Origin: Paulinella micropora
Lineage: Eukaryota; Cercozoa; Imbricatea; Euglyphida; Paulinellidae
Length of the DNA stretch: 64,000 bases
NCBI GenBank assembly: GCA_019918135.1
Contig: WBZZ01000997.1
Location: forward strand, 1 to 64,000
Direction of reading: 5' to 3'
Positions within the stretch are counted from its first letter, which is position 1. Every line of letters starts with the position of its first letter. The notes below the pieces were generated by a model that was given only the letters and a program-made list of their open reading frames with translations, was not told the DNA's origin and made no database searches. The position numbers and the translations under genes are program-made. Shown here piece by piece: positions 30,440-43,673 of this stretch.

Positions 30440-31918
30440 TGCAAAGCACTGCAATGGGTACCTCGAGCCGCAGCAATAACAGCGAATGTACCTCCTGTCC
30501 ATACAACATTTGTTGATGCCATAAAGACAGATGAGTCTACAGGTCAGGAGAAATACAAATCGCGACTAGTAGCTTTAGGAAATAGGATGAAAGAATACAT
30601 TCATTACAATCCATATGAATGCTCTTCCCCCACCGCCCAACCAATGTTTCTTTTGCTACTAGTATCTTATGCTGCATTCAATGACCTCATGATCTCTCAC
30701 CTCGACTTTTCACAAGCCTATTCCCATGCAGATATGAAGGACATTGCCTGCACCTTTCCGCCTAAGGGGTACGAAAACAAAAGCGACCCTTCAATGATTC
30801 TATTGTTGAAGAAAGCACTGTACGGAACCCTCCAGGCAGGGCGAAGGTGGTTTGACCATGTGTCTACTAATGTGAGAAGTATAGGATATAAACAGTCAAC
30901 ATTAGACCCATGCTTTATCTTCCTACCTTCAGTCACAGGCAGACAGAAACTACCCCCCTATCTACTCCTGCGCACTGATGACTTGCTCGTGTTTCATAAT
31001 ACCAAATACGAGCACAATGCCCTGTTCACCAAACTGAACATTCATTTAGAGTGAAGGACCTAGGACAAGTCAAAACATTTTGTGGCTTGCAGTTTGTTAG
31101 GACTTCAGAGGGCATAGTCATACATCAGCATGAATACATTGAGATGCTTAGGGATTTCAACCAAGAAGCCTAGCCAGTCGCTACCCCTACAGCGACGACT
31201 GACCCTCCCCCAGCCAGCAAAGAAGCTATGCTTCGGCGTTTCTCGCTCCCTCGCTTGCTTGGCGCCCTTCTCTGGCCTGCGACTCAGACTCAACCGGCCA
31301 TCACCTACGCGGTCAACCACGCGGCGGTACTCGCATCAAAGAAGCCTGACGTGGCGTACTCAGCTATAGCTCGCATTCTCAGATTTCTGCGAACACCTAG
31401 AGGGATTTTCTTCCCATTTCGGACCCGCAGCTTCGAGCTTATATCGTATTCCGATGCCAACTTGGGCGCATGTGAGTACACGCGACGATCAAGAACCGGC
31501 CAACTGCACATGACGACTGGGCCCATTGCATAGTTCGAAGCGCCAACCCACAGTCGCACTATCGACTCAGGATGCTGAAACGATCGCCAACTCAACGACA
31601 TGCCGAACAGCAATCGCAATATTGCATATGTGCAAGGACGTTGGAATTCCGTTGCCGACGCCATCAACTATCAATAACGACAACCGGGGGGTGGTCCTGA
31701 ACGCAACGAACGGCATGGTCACTGATCGCACACGCCACTTAGCACTCAAACACCATTACGTGGTAGAACTAGTACGGGCTGGCGAAGTGATCGTACGACA
31801 CGTTTCGACGAAGGAAAATCTGGCGGACATGCTGACCGAAGTCACTACCGACGCCACGTTTCTTGGAACTAGTCGCACAGTTTACGGTGTTGCTCAAGGA
31901 CGCTTTACCGCAGTCTGA
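30440..31918 (+). pseudogene. Copia reverse transcriptase-RNase H region, copy A
   Basis: RT segments SRLVALGNRMKEY, ISHLDFSQAYSHADMKD, KKALYGTLQAGRRWFDH and LLRTDDLLVF, then RNase H segments ALSTQDAETIAN, NNDNRGVVL and HLALKHHYV. The order RT then RNase H after integrase defines Ty1/copia. Broken. Confidence 0.7.
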
Positions 31919-32166
31919 GGTTTAATGCCTCTAGCTTTTACAGACACTTAGGATGAATTTATTCAACAGACTTGCTACACCGCTGCAAGGACCTGCATCC
32001 TTTGATGCTTACGAATTTTTTTTTCATTTTTAGTGTTAATGCAACATTAACATGTATCATACTTCATCATCATGAATCGCTCGTTTACATATAGTTTCAT
32101 ATGGCCAATCATGTTAGTAACTTGAAGATAATATAATATACATATATGTTATGCCGAGGGGGAGAG

Positions 32167-32558
32167 TAAGCAATAATATTTACTAAATATATTGTTACCT
32201 TTTATGGTCAATTTCACGACTAACATTTATATTTGACCGGATCATATTCATTACCATTTTCATATTTCTTATCATAATTATTATTCGTTACGTTGATATT
32301 ACCGTTATTCACAATTAGTTGCCAGTTAATATAGATTGGCCCATACTGAATCATCACTTGAATTTCTGACCACAAGATCAGTATATAAATTTGTGATAGT
32401 TATTTCACTATAAATTTATGGTAAATTAGATTGAGTTTCAGTCATTGGTTTCTAACTATTGATTAAATTTATTATTGTTCCTTCAACCTTTGATCAAAGT
32501 GCCTCAGCGCAAACGATTATTCAAGTATCCGGAGACTAATGTCTCTAGTGTACTTACT
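32167..32558 (+). repeat. LTR 2 of the copia series
   Basis: Directly follows the polypurine tract at 32156-32166. Nearly identical to LTR 1. Shared between copy A and the 5'-truncated copy B. Confidence 0.8.
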
Positions 32559-35500
32559 ACCCCCAGCGAGACCGTTCGTACCTGACATCGAACCATTGTT
32601 CAACGACAATGTCCGACCCCTGGTCAACTATTACCCTCCTGCCGGTCCTGAAGAAGCTGCAGAGCTGCGAGAACGCCTAAGACGCCACGACTACTCACAT
32701 ACAATCGAGTTCGTACTGATGGCAGACATATTCGACGAGCTGGAGGAGAATCGAGACCCAAAAGAGAACACGGCAGATGTGGAGACCGTAGCCGACGAGG
32801 ACGCCTTCGATGACATCAACGAATCAGAGCTCGACGACCCGGAGCACGAGGACCATTTCTTCCCGCCCGCACTGGACTTCCCAAACGTTCGAGAGTGGCA
32901 ATACTACGTCAACGATCATCCAGATTAGAGTATTCGGAGTTCAACAACATGAACGAATACAACACATGGATGCAGGAGACGATGGATTTGGAACCGGGAG
33001 AGCTTAAACACCCAACATTTAACTACGCCCTAATGACCGACGGCAACCCTGACGTCGTGGACAGCGCATGCAACCGCTGGCTATTCCACGTTAAGGCTCC
33101 CATCGACCCCATGTCTGCCCGCGAAGAGAAGCAGGCTTTCCTCGACAACATATCAGGCAAGCCGCTTCCGGTGAGGACGCGGGCTACTGCCACTCCGACG
33201 TGGCTCAATGGTCATGGTATATTGGTTAAACAGTCATTTCCCAAGTCACTCATATCACCATCATTACCATTCAACCTTATTCCCACCCCACGCCTTGATC
33301 ATGACATGCACAAGACAATCATCCATCAGAACGGACAAGTATTCATCTATGGGTTTGTCATAACACTAGACAGCGAGAACATATTGGCAAGGGGGAGGCT
33401 CATCTCACACCTATTATATGAACTAGACAGACCTGGAGCAAAACCACTTGACCCTCATCAACGATACATACCATACAGGTCCAAAACACGAGAACAACCA
33501 ACATTGGCCATGACTGTCGACAACCTATCTGATCTTGCACTAGTATGGTCAGTCAACCCTCTACCATCACATGCACCTTACGACGCAATGACCCTATACA
33601 GAGCTTTGATGCATGCAAACCCGCAGATAATGCACGAGTTTGCAAACAGTGTAGGCAGACGCATCGCTGGCAAAGATTGGATGCGTCTGGTACGTGCATA
33701 TCATGGATGTAACAGGGGCAAACCAAACAAACCCCCCATGTATAGAGGGAACTACCTAGACTTAGAATACAAGAAAGGTGAAGCATTGAACATAGACTTC
33801 AGCGGCCCATTTCCCGTTCGATCAAGGTTTGGAAACTATTATCGAGGGGCAATGACATGTTCTCGTGTATTCATCTCGCTCTAAATTTGCTTGCGACCTC
33901 TACACACCCACACGTGAGTCTAAGCTTTACATGCCACAACTCATACGCATATTTGCTTTCTTTGAGAGACAATCAGGCAATAAGTTAAAGCAGATAAGAG
34001 CAGACGGCGAGTTTGTGTCTAAACTATTAAGAGACTACACAGACAAACACGGCATCATACTCAGGACCACCACACGGAATGAGCCAAACATGAACCCCTT
34101 TGATGAGAGGATAGATGACACACGCGCCCTAGCTGCATAGTTAGACGCAGGCTTGCCACACACATTCTGGGAGGATACACACAAAGCAAGCCTGGCTATC
34201 CGAATGGTTATACCACTTTGCAAAGGCAAGGACAAAGGCAAATACCCGTGGGAATTGCTTATGGGTCGGAAACCTGTGCAATCATTTATCCAACCTTTCG
34301 GATGCCTTGCATGGGTCAAAATGGAAACGGCAAAAGCACAGCCTGTCGCCGTACCAGGCACACTCATTGGCTATGACATATATCGTCGTGTCTATAAGAT
34401 ACTCATTCAGGAAACCAGACAAGTGGCTTCGGTGGAAAAACGCAATGTACGTTTCGACACTAAGACTCGCGGCTACACTTGTAAGGTGCCCAGACTCCCT
34501 TGGTAACCACTACTGGTGTCGCACAACGAGACGTACACTGCTCTACCCACTACCCAGTCTTTCCAGTGGAAAAACGAGGACCAACTGCCACAATTCCTTA
34601 ACTTTGACACACCCAGTGGCTGGTGGCCAACAGAACAACGGTCGACCTCCTCACCAAACACACCAGACACACTGGACACACTGGAGGGTGAGACAACATA
34701 CTCAACCACCGAACCCACTTCAAGCCTTTACGTGCAACCAAACCCATCCTTTGGCTCTCTATTTCCCCCACCCACCATATTTACTCCCAGCTCAACAACG
34801 TCAGTTGCACAAAACATAAAGGCAAGCACAGCACCTCGAAACGCGACACAACACAACAAACCGACACCAATCCCAGCCCGTCAATCCTTGTCTGCAACCC
34901 AATTACCTCTCCCAAATAATTGGACTAGCAATAAAGGCATACCACAACAATGGGATGGTGCTGCGATAACTCCAACAAACGTAGTTACCCAACCCAGGCT
35001 AAGGAAACAAACACCAGCACACCACCCCATACTGCACACATCACTTTTGCCCATGAGCTTGAGGGGGAGGAAGAACAGGCCATAGAACAGGACAACTATT
35101 GTTTGTTTACGACAGTCCTACACGTTTCTCAGAAAAACATAAAGTCACATCCACAGGTACACGCTGCACAACTGGCCGAGTTGCAAGGACTGTTTGATTG
35201 TAAAGCATTACAATGGGTGCCTCGGGCCACAGCAACAATAGCGAACGTACCTCCTGTTCACACCACATTCGTCGATGCAATTAAGACAGACGAATCGACA
35301 GGACAACAAAAACACAAATCGCGACTAGTAGCGTTAGGAAATAGGATGAAAGAATATATTCATTACAGCCCGTACGAATATTCTTCACCCACCGCCCAAC
35401 CCATGTTTCTCTTGCTACTAGTCTCGTATGCTGCCTTTAGTGGCCTTATGATTTCTCACCTTGATTTCTCACAGGCATATTCTCATGCGGACATGAAGGA

Positions 35501-37070
35501 CCTCGCCTTCACCTACCCGCCGAAAGGATATGAGAACAAAAGTGACCCTTCAATGATACTATTATTGAAGAAGGCACTTTATGGCACCCCTCAGGCGGGG
35601 CGAAGATGGTTCGATCATGTCTCGACCAGCGTGACAAAAAATAGGGTACCAACAATCAACATTAGATCCCTGTATCTTCTTTTTGCCTCTAGTTAGGAAC
35701 CGGCCAAAACTACCCCTATATCTACTACTACGCACAGATGACTTGCTTGTTTTTCACAGGGCCAAGAACGAACATGATGCCCTATTCACTAGATTGAAGC
35801 AATCATTTACGGTGAAATACTTAGGCCAGGTTAGGACGTTCTGTGGTTTACAGTTTGTTAGGACACCGAAAGGCATAGTGATACATCAACACGAATATAT
35901 TAAGGGCATGCTTAGGGACTTCAACTTTCATGAGGCCAAGCCAGTGGCTACCCCTGCAGCAATGACTGACCCTCCACCTGCTATACAGTTTGTTAGGACA
36001 CCGGAAGGCATAGTGATACATCAACACGAATATATTAAGGGCATGCTTAGGGACTTCAACTTTCATGAGGCCAAGCCAGTGGCTACCCCTGCAGCAATGA
36101 CTGACCCTCCACCTGCTAGCAAAGAAGCAATGCTTCGACGTTTCTCGCTCCCTCGCTTGCCGATGCCCTCCTCTGGCCAGCAATCCAGACCCAGCATCTC
36201 CTATGCAGTCAATCACGCAGCCGTGCTCGCCTCCAAGAAACCTGACGTGGCCTACTCTGCAATAGCCTGCATCCTTCGATATCTTCGGACGCCAAGAGGC
36301 ATTTTCTTTCCATTTCGAACTCGTACGTTCGAACTTATTTCTTTTTCGGAGAGCAACCTCGGGGAATGTGAGTACACGCGACGCTCAAGAACGGGCCAAC
36401 TGCACATGACAACCGGCCCAATAGCGTGGAGTTCGAAGCGCCAACCAACGGTCGCGCTCTCAACCCAAGACGCCGAGACCATCGCCAACTCTACGACATG
36501 CCGGACGGCGATCGCAATATTGCATATGTGCCAAGACATTGGCATCCCGTTGAAGACGCCAGTCACCATCAACAACGACAACCGGGGGGCAGTGTTGAAC
36601 GCAACGAACGGCATGGGTAGCGACCGCACACGTCATCTAACCCTCAAACACCATTACGTCCTTGAGCGAGTACGAGCCGGTGAGGTGATCGTTCGGCATG
36701 TACCTACAAAAGACAATTTGGCGGACTTGATGATGAAGTCACTCCCAACTCCGCGATCTTCGGAAATAGTCGCACAATTCGCTGTATTACTTAAGGACGT
36801 TATACCTCAGTTCGAGGCATAGTGCGATTGCAACTTCCGCTCAGACACTAAGGATGGATTTCCATATAAAAGACTTGCTATACCGTTGCAAGGACCTGCA
36901 TCCTTTGATGCCATCATTGACTCAATTTTTTTATTAAAGTAACTTTAACATGTACTATATTACATTTCATTCAATCATAAACATAGTTACTATTTGTTAC
37001 ATCTATAATACTATATTACCACTTATTTCACTAGCAGTTACATATTCTATTGTTATGCCGAGGGGGAGAG
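32559..37070 (+). mobile_element. Ty1/copia copy B, 5'-truncated
   Basis: Starts inside the sequence equivalent to about 27.82 kb of copy A (PFVPDIEPLFNDNVRP) directly after LTR 2, and continues through protease-like, integrase, RT and RNase H regions to a polypurine tract GAGGGGGAGAG before LTR 3. Protein similarity to copy A is high, DNA similarity moderate, so it is an older sister copy. Broken, roughly five places. The shared LTRs suggest recombination between copies. Confidence 0.75.
35851..36120 (+). repeat. Tandem 135-bp duplication inside copy B
   Basis: Two near-identical 135-base units start at 35851 and 35986 (each beginning CAGTTTGTTAGGACACCG) in the stretch between RT and RNase H. 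Confidence 0.85.
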
Positions 37071-37474
37071 TAAGTAATAATATTTACTAAATATATTAAT
37101 CCCTTTCTATGGTCATTTTCACGACATAACAATTACATTTGACCGGATTACATTCATTTCCATTTATATATTTGTCTATCATATTTATTATTCGTTACAG
37201 TAATATTACCGTTATTCATACAAGAATTACCAGTTAATATATATTGGCACATACTGATTCAACAGCATAAGTTAGGCTACGAAGCCAAGTCATAAATTTA
37301 TGGTATTCATTTACTCCTCGTGATTATAAATTTATGGTATATAAGACTGAGTTCAAGTCATTGGTTCTCAACCATTGATTAAATTCATTATTATCGTTTC
37401 AACCTTTGATCAAAGTACCTCAGCGTAAACAATTATTCAAGTATCCGGAAGACAATGTCTACTAGCATACTTTC
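37071..37474 (+). repeat. LTR 3 of the copia series
   Basis: Begins TAAGTAATAATATTTAC after the polypurine tract. Clearly related to LTRs 1 and 2 but more diverged and with small length changes. Confidence 0.75.
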
Positions 37475-37905
37475 TAACTCGAGGCGCCAATCAACTGTTG
37501 CGCTTTCAACTATGGATGCAGAGGTCATCTCGCTTTCTCGCGTTTGCTATCTAAAGTTTCTTGCATGAGATTGGGTTTCCCTTAAAAGAGCATACCGTGA
37601 TCAATGCAGATAACCGGGGATCTATCACGGCTTCCACGAATGGACTTCGTGGCCCGCGTTCACAACACCTGGCGATCAAGCACCATTACGTTGTAGAGCA
37701 GGTGCGTGAGAAAAAGGTTTCGGTTTGATATGTGACCTCCAACGATAACCTGGCTGATATATTTACGAAAGCACTCCCTACTCCGCAATTTCGGTATTTG
37801 ATCGATCAATTCATGGTTAGACTTTCGGATTACTTGAATGAGGATGAGGAATCTTTTTCTGTGGCGAGCTCCGACGCGTCGACTTCTCAGCCGGTTAAGG
37901 TTTGA
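37475..37905 (+). mobile_element. Copia RNase H fragment of another subfamily
   Basis: Shows QSTVALSTMDAEVISLSR, VINADNRGSITAST and HLAIKHHYVVEQVREKK, the usual copia RNase H end, but differs from copies A and B in sequence. It is a short broken remnant, joined directly to LTR 3. Confidence 0.65.
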
Positions 37906-40327
37906 TTGCGTGTGCAAACCGTTCCAGTTTCTCTTGGCGGGCTCTCCATCAAGTAATAGGGGTAGGTGGGGAGCTGAAGGCATGGACAGGAAGAAATTAA
38001 TAGGTCGTATCCACAAACTCATAATGGGCTTACTTATCCTCTTCCTGTGAGGGATTGATGAGGGAAGTTTGATTCACTTTGCGGTGCTCGAAATTCTGCG
38101 AGTGCTCTACACGATTCGTTATCCATTAGACTTGTTCGTCGGTCGTGATGCCCGTCCTTTCCACGTTGGGGAGGGGGACTGTTTTTCGTTTTACTTTTTT
38201 AAGTCAAGGACCCTCGGCAATCCCGTATCAACATGGACTTGATGGATTCGCTGCGTTGCAGCTATATTCTTTTCACCATGTAAAATTTTTGTACATTCGG
38301 CGATGTCCGTTTTATATTTATTGTCAGTGACACATGATTCAGGGGTGGTATTGAACTGTAATTTATATTATATTTCTAGTTCATACATACTTCAAGTCCG
38401 GTTGAATCATATTTCACTGGACAATTTCCCGGTATGTTATTCACCATTACCATTTTACTCTGGACGGATATTTTTCCATACTTGTATATTCATTTTCCAA
38501 TTATTTCAGTATATTACCTTTATATTGGCAGTGATCTCTTCTCTTCTGCTATTGGTCTTTGTGATACACAACCTTTGCAGAATTCAAGATGACTGTGATA
38601 GAATTCAAGATGACTGCGCACTCAATAGTTTTACAGTGTCCTACTTTCTTTGGACTAATTTCAGTTCTTGGTATTCCGTTTGCTCTTGCATTCTCAGTAA
38701 ATCTATTTTGATAAAGTACTCAAGTGATGCACTGTCGCTTAGTGATTTTATTAATAAACATGTAGGTTTACCGTGGCTATCGTCAACTACCGACATTATG
38801 TATCTAGCGGGTGGATCTCGATTGTATCCCACCGTCTTGTTGAAACAGCCGAGCTGCAAAGTGTCTCGAGTTCGTTGCGCGAAACGACAGGTGTCGTTAG
38901 TCTTCTTCAATGGAAAGGGGGGTGGCGGGGAGGCAGGTAGGGGAGGGGCTTCACTCTTCGGCGTCGAAGGTAGAAGACGTGTAGGCGATGGTGGAATCGC
39001 TTCGCCGACACACTGGGCTGCTGCCGGCTTGTCCACAGTGTCGCCATTCTGTAACAAATGTGCATCATTGCACCATAAGAAAGGGCAAGCAGTATTCTTA
39101 ATAATTTGCTTCCCTGTTTGGGGTCTGTGCTCGGACAGACCCACTGTAGACGCAGTCTCGACCGCACAGGTCGCGTCAGTTGTAGTAGGCTTCACCGTAA
39201 AAGGAATCTCAGCCGCTGTTGTAGCTGTACCACTCTTGGGTACCGTAGCCACCCTCCTCGCCGCGTCGTTGTCGTTCGTGACCATCTTGTCGACCAAGTT
39301 GATTAATAAAATCAATGACATGACGCCTATCTGAAATGGAAGGGGCTGTCTTGCTGTCATCTCCGGTCGCAATCGACTCCGGAGGCAGTCCATCGTGGGC
39401 CTGGCGTCGACGTCTCGACCGCCTTCCCATACAGTCGAACACATGCACGTTCTCATGGTTCTCATCTTCACTGACCATAGCCAGCTTATCACCCTTCTGG
39501 TGGGAAGCTGCAGCGTAGGTAGAAGGCTCAATTAGCTCATCACGTTTGTGGAAAGCTAATGTGTCAGTAGAAGGTCTGTCCAGCACCTCACCCTCTTGGT
39601 GGAAAGCTGTGTGATTAATAAAATAAAGTTCGTTGAACACTCGTTCATCCTAGAACCACGGGATTGGTTCTAAGATAGTATAAAAACCGCCATCGTCGCA
39701 ACGTTTGCTCTCGTCTCGTCGCGGTCGCTGTCGTTGACGCTGTCGTTGACGTCTCGAAGTCATCGAAGGGATAGTCGAAGAAAAAAAAATCGTTGAGTTT
39801 CCAAAAAAAAAATCGAAGAACTTCAAAGTAAACCAAACCGCCGTGCGCAATGCATCATAACCAGATAAGGGTCATATCTATCAGATAGCCTTTGTTATTG
39901 TTTGCCGGTTTATTACCGCAGAGTCTACGGTCGGTTGGTTTATCCGGACATCACTTAAGATAGACTCAAGGAACTAGAGAGGTTCCACGAACAGTCTTTA
40001 ATGACGATCGATATCTGATGTCGGAGTAAAGTAGGAAACTGAACTATATTGGTCAGTTTGACTAGAATATATGTAAAGTAGTCCAGTGAAAGTAGGACAC
40101 TGTAAAGTAGGACACTGTAGGAAAATATCAAGAATAATCTAGAGTTACCGGAATATATTGGCATTAGCAAGGCAATTTACTAAAGCAATATGGCATTGGT
40201 AAATGTATCCGTATGAGGTAAATGGCAATACATGAGGATATTAGAGTTCCACTGGTATGACATGTAGGCACAACATACAACATATGAATAGATGTATTCT
40301 ATGATGTAATACGCCACTCATCGCTCC
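37906..40327. other. Decayed region, no secure gene
   Basis: Contains an 18-base tandem at about 38580-38617 (AGAATTCAAGATGACTGYG type). On the minus strand, 39209-39640 has a short repeated peptide pattern (AFHQEGEVLDRPSTDTL, then AFHKRDELIEPSTYAA), and an overlapping frame 38641-39531 is Pro/Thr/Ala-rich. A TATA-like TATAAAAACC is at 39681. Around 40080-40125 the phrase AAAGTAGGACACTGT is repeated. The minus-strand frames might be remains of a retroelement gag, but no domain supports this. Confidence 0.3.
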
Positions 40328-41363
40328 GCTTTGAACTCCCACCTAGGAAGGGACAAAATGTCGTGGTTCATTTCGCGGAAGTTTTGGTGGCATGGCATGC
40401 AAAAGGCCATAGCCGAAACAGTGGACACCTGTGAACACTGTAAACAAACCGAATCTCCGCACCCGAACTCTCAGAAAGGCCTGTATGGGGAGTACAAACT
40501 TACAGAAGACCTTTTCGAGACCCTACACATAGACTTCGTGGGTCCCTTACCATGATCAGAACAGCATAACTTCCGGTACATCCTGACCGCCATTGACCGC
40601 TTTTCGAACTACGTGTTCGCGGTTCCGGTCAAGGAGAAGGACGCAGCATCGACGTGCGAAGCACTGATCGATCACGTCTTTCGGTACACTAGAGTACTAG
40701 TGCCCAAGAACGTGTACAGCGATAGGGGCTTGGAGTTCACCAATGAGCTCTCAGCACAGTTGTCCGCGGCATGGGGCTTTAAGTGGAAATATGTCACGGC
40801 ATATTTGCCGGAGAGCAACTGCAAGATTGAGAGGGTCCATAGAGCGCTCAAGGCCGCTCTTCAGCAGTATAGCCGGGATAACCAACATATTTGACACAAG
40901 GCACTTCCGTCCTTTGTGTTTTCCATGAACAACACGGGATCAAAAGCGTTGGGCGGGAAGATTACCGGCGCTTCCCCAAACTTACTCGTGTACGGCCGCC
41001 ACCCACCGCCCGGAAGGCGGATTCCTAGAACACGAAGAGTTCTTCGCATGTCGCCTAAGGGTGATGGCGGAAGCACGACATTACGTGGCCAAGGCCAGAG
41101 AGGCCGAAGAGGCCAACCACCGAAACCAGAACACACCTTCCAAGGTCAAGTATGAATCGGGAGAGTACCATGCGGGGGATCTTGTATTCCTATACTTCCC
41201 GCAGGTCCCCAACTTGGTCAGTGTTAAACTCTTCCCCATGTGGCAGGGACCCTACACAGTTTTAGAACAAGTACCTGACCTACCGACGACAGGTCCACTC
41301 CAAACCGGATTAAAGTCAAGCCTGTTAGAGCCATTACTTATGATCCTGTCACTGCCAAGTTAG
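40328..41363 (+). mobile_element. Ty3/gypsy-type integrase fragment
   Basis: Shows the HHCC zinc domain (HLGRDKMSW, FWWHGMQK, TCEHCKQTE), the core segments LHIDFVGPLP, VYSDRGLEF and CKIERVHRALK, and a C-terminal segment FPMWQGPYTVLEQV that fits the GPY/F module of gypsy integrases. No RT is attached. Broken, about three places. A Polinton or Ginger integrase is the alternative; the GPY/F-like end favours gypsy. Confidence 0.65.
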
Positions 41364-42400
41364 TACGTGGCGTGTTCTGTTAGCGCCTTTTTGTCACGTT
41401 AGTTATATGTAGGTAACTAATATCTACATGTATTTAACAGTGTTATGCGGTTAGATCCAATCACAGTAGTATCAGAACAATCAATGCGGCCCGGCCGCTT
41501 GAATCCGGACAAGCTTTGTGAACAGAGTGGGTATATCTGCCCACACAAAGTGGGTTCAGTTATTGTTCAGTTCTTAATACCTACCATTCGTTTCAGTCGT
41601 CCGTTACTGTTGGAAGAGGTATAATCATTAAAGTCATTCTTCGGTACATCGTACGTCGTTAGGTTATGAAGCCTTGAAGCGCCAGAAGCGCAGGACCCCT
41701 TAGAGAGTGTCTCCAAGTACTGAAGAAAGCTGGCCCCAACATCCAGAGGGACGTTGTCTTGTTCCTGTTTTGTGCCAGAGCAGACACTCAACTAATTTCT
41801 GCTTACTGTGTGTGGTTGATAAGTATCTGGTGAGGCACTGTGCGAGTTGAGCTGAGTCTCAGCGCAGTGGGTGGTTGTTCGAGGTCGTCAGAGCTCGGAC
41901 AGCCAGCCCATCGAGGCGCCAAAAGTCACTGGTGGAGCGTTCCGTGGACAGTGGCAGTGGTTGCCAAGAGTACAGCTCGCCAGTGCTGCCGGTCACGACG
42001 GTTTCCGGCAACCTTCCTCAACACCCACACCGTTACTCCGATACGGCAGGCACTTAACTTACTATTAATCAAGATTATTAGTTCCAACATGTCCTTAATG
42101 TGTCAATTACAGGAATGACACTAACCGTTCCCCGTGCCTTTTGTCGACCGCTGTCAGTTGCCTCCCATTCGGCGATGGTCTCTTTCTTCAGCTCGCTTGC
42201 AGTGCCAGAGTCTTCTAGGCGCTGGCAACGCTCATAATCCACTGGACAACGAGCTCAGAGGGTCGGGCTTTACTTGATTAGAGATATTAATATATTAATC
42301 AGTACTATAATCAACACGTCACTACGCGCCACAACCTCCAGATCGCCAAAACTTTTCATTTACCTTTACAATCGCTGGTATATAAATAGTAAAAAAAATA
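41364..42400. other. Non-coding flank of the gypsy fragment
   Basis: No gene seen. It could be long terminal repeat or leader sequence, because it follows the integrase end directly, but I find no second copy in the window with which to define an LTR. Confidence 0.3.
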
Positions 42401-43260
42401 ATCTTTAATATAAAATAATAATTATTAAGGGATAGTAATTTCTATTCCATAATGTTTCCCTAATCCTCCTCCATAGATTAAATATTGAACTTGTTTTCTT
42501 CCTTTAAAATTTAGAGCCTCTGCTAGTTGCATCAATATATCCAAGTTGTTTTCCACTTTCTGTTTCAACCTTTATCGCATTTTTATCAAATTTATTTTCT
42601 GGTTCGTGTTGAATAAAACTTTTTCACTACTTCTTCGGAGATAAAAAATATTATCTTGTCTCTTTTCAAATGAAACACTCACAACTCTCGTCGTTGTCAT
42701 ACTGTTTATACATACATAAATAATATTTGTTTAAAATAAAATTAATTATTTGTTTTTTCACTTTCGTAATATCTTTCTATGTCATCGTTTCTATATGCTA
42801 TACGAATTACTTTGTGCCCACCTATCATAACCTCTTCTTTCTCCGCGAAAAAATCTCTGTGTGATTGGCTTTTTTCGTGTGTATTTGCAGTATATTCCTA
42901 TCGTCTTTCCACAGACACACGTATATTTTTCTTTAATCTTTTGCTTTCTCCATTCCGACTTCTTTTGCTTTGCTAATTGTTTGTAATCTGTATTTTTATT
43001 ATCTTCTTCGTATTTTGATAATACTTCCTTTTCGTAAAACTCCCTTGCTTGCTTTTCTGCTTCTTCCTTTGACCTCTTTTTTCAAATGTAAATTATTTTT
43101 CTTTTTTGTTCGCCATTTTCTCTCCACCTTATAACGATTTCATTTTTTTGAATACATATTCCGCCTTTTGAAACTTTTCTGATTGTTCTCTCAGTCCCTT
43201 CTATATTATGGCACTTGTAATTCTTTAAATGATAAATAAAAATATGTCATATGTTTTCTC
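42400..43260 (-). mobile_element. Remnant of a second AT-rich virus-like element
   Basis: Base composition again falls to that of the 9.3-23.7 kb element. On the minus strand, 42702-42504 encodes a HIRAN-like segment (EPENKFDKNAIKVE, then GKQLGYI). HIRAN domains bind DNA ends and occur in helicases and in small viral proteins. Further right, about 43120-42791 encodes a Lys/Glu-rich segment ending in a CVCG-x6-C cluster (KYTCVCGKTIGIYC) like small viral zinc proteins. Several breaks. No polymerase or ATPase is left. Confidence 0.4.
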
Positions 43261-43673
43261 TAAGTGTGATGTAGAATGCTATTTGACTGCTTTTGTTTCT
43301 TTGTATCTACTATCAATAGGAGCCGTTGCAACAACCTAGACGAGGCGAGAATTTGATAAAATTCTTGCCGAGTTCCAGGTTATCAACTACTTGCTCTCAG
43401 CAGCAGACAGAAATCGCAGGCAAGCTATCACCAGAGCGAATTCGAATTTTCGAATCTTGAAGCAGGGGACATCTCCAGTGCGCGAAAGGTCTCACAGAAG
43501 ACTTATGCATATCTCCATATCTTTCTTTCATCGAGTAGTATCTCCTCCAGGGCAGCGTGCGTAGTGAATCTAGTTCGCAAACAGGGCAGTATTCTCGACA
43601 GCACCTCGATCTCAGTACAGTGGATCCAGAACACGCGAAGATACATTAAAAAAGCAGGAGATACCAGAAAATA
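43261..43673. other. Intergenic, nothing recognised
   Basis: Mixed-composition sequence with no supportable gene, repeat or signal. Confidence 0.4.

Larger units (their letters stand above)
24255..32558 (+). mobile_element. Ty1/copia LTR retrotransposon, copy A
   Basis: An ~8.3-kb element with two LTRs of ~392 bases. A primer-binding-site-like segment (TGGTTATGGAGCC, similar to the initiator-Met type used by copia) follows LTR 1, and a polypurine tract GAGGGGGAGAG precedes LTR 2. The internal order gag, protease, integrase, reverse transcriptase, RNase H is that of Ty1/copia. By eye the two LTRs differ at fewer than about ten positions, so the insertion is fairly young. The coding part is nevertheless broken in several places (roughly five to eight). 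The polyprotein carries a MYND-like finger in addition to the usual CCHC knuckle. Confidence 0.8.

Noticed and set aside
38641-39531. 296-residue minus-strand ORF as a host gene
   Set aside because: No domain, patchy composition and an overlapping frame with better repeat structure at 39209-39640; not supportable as a gene.
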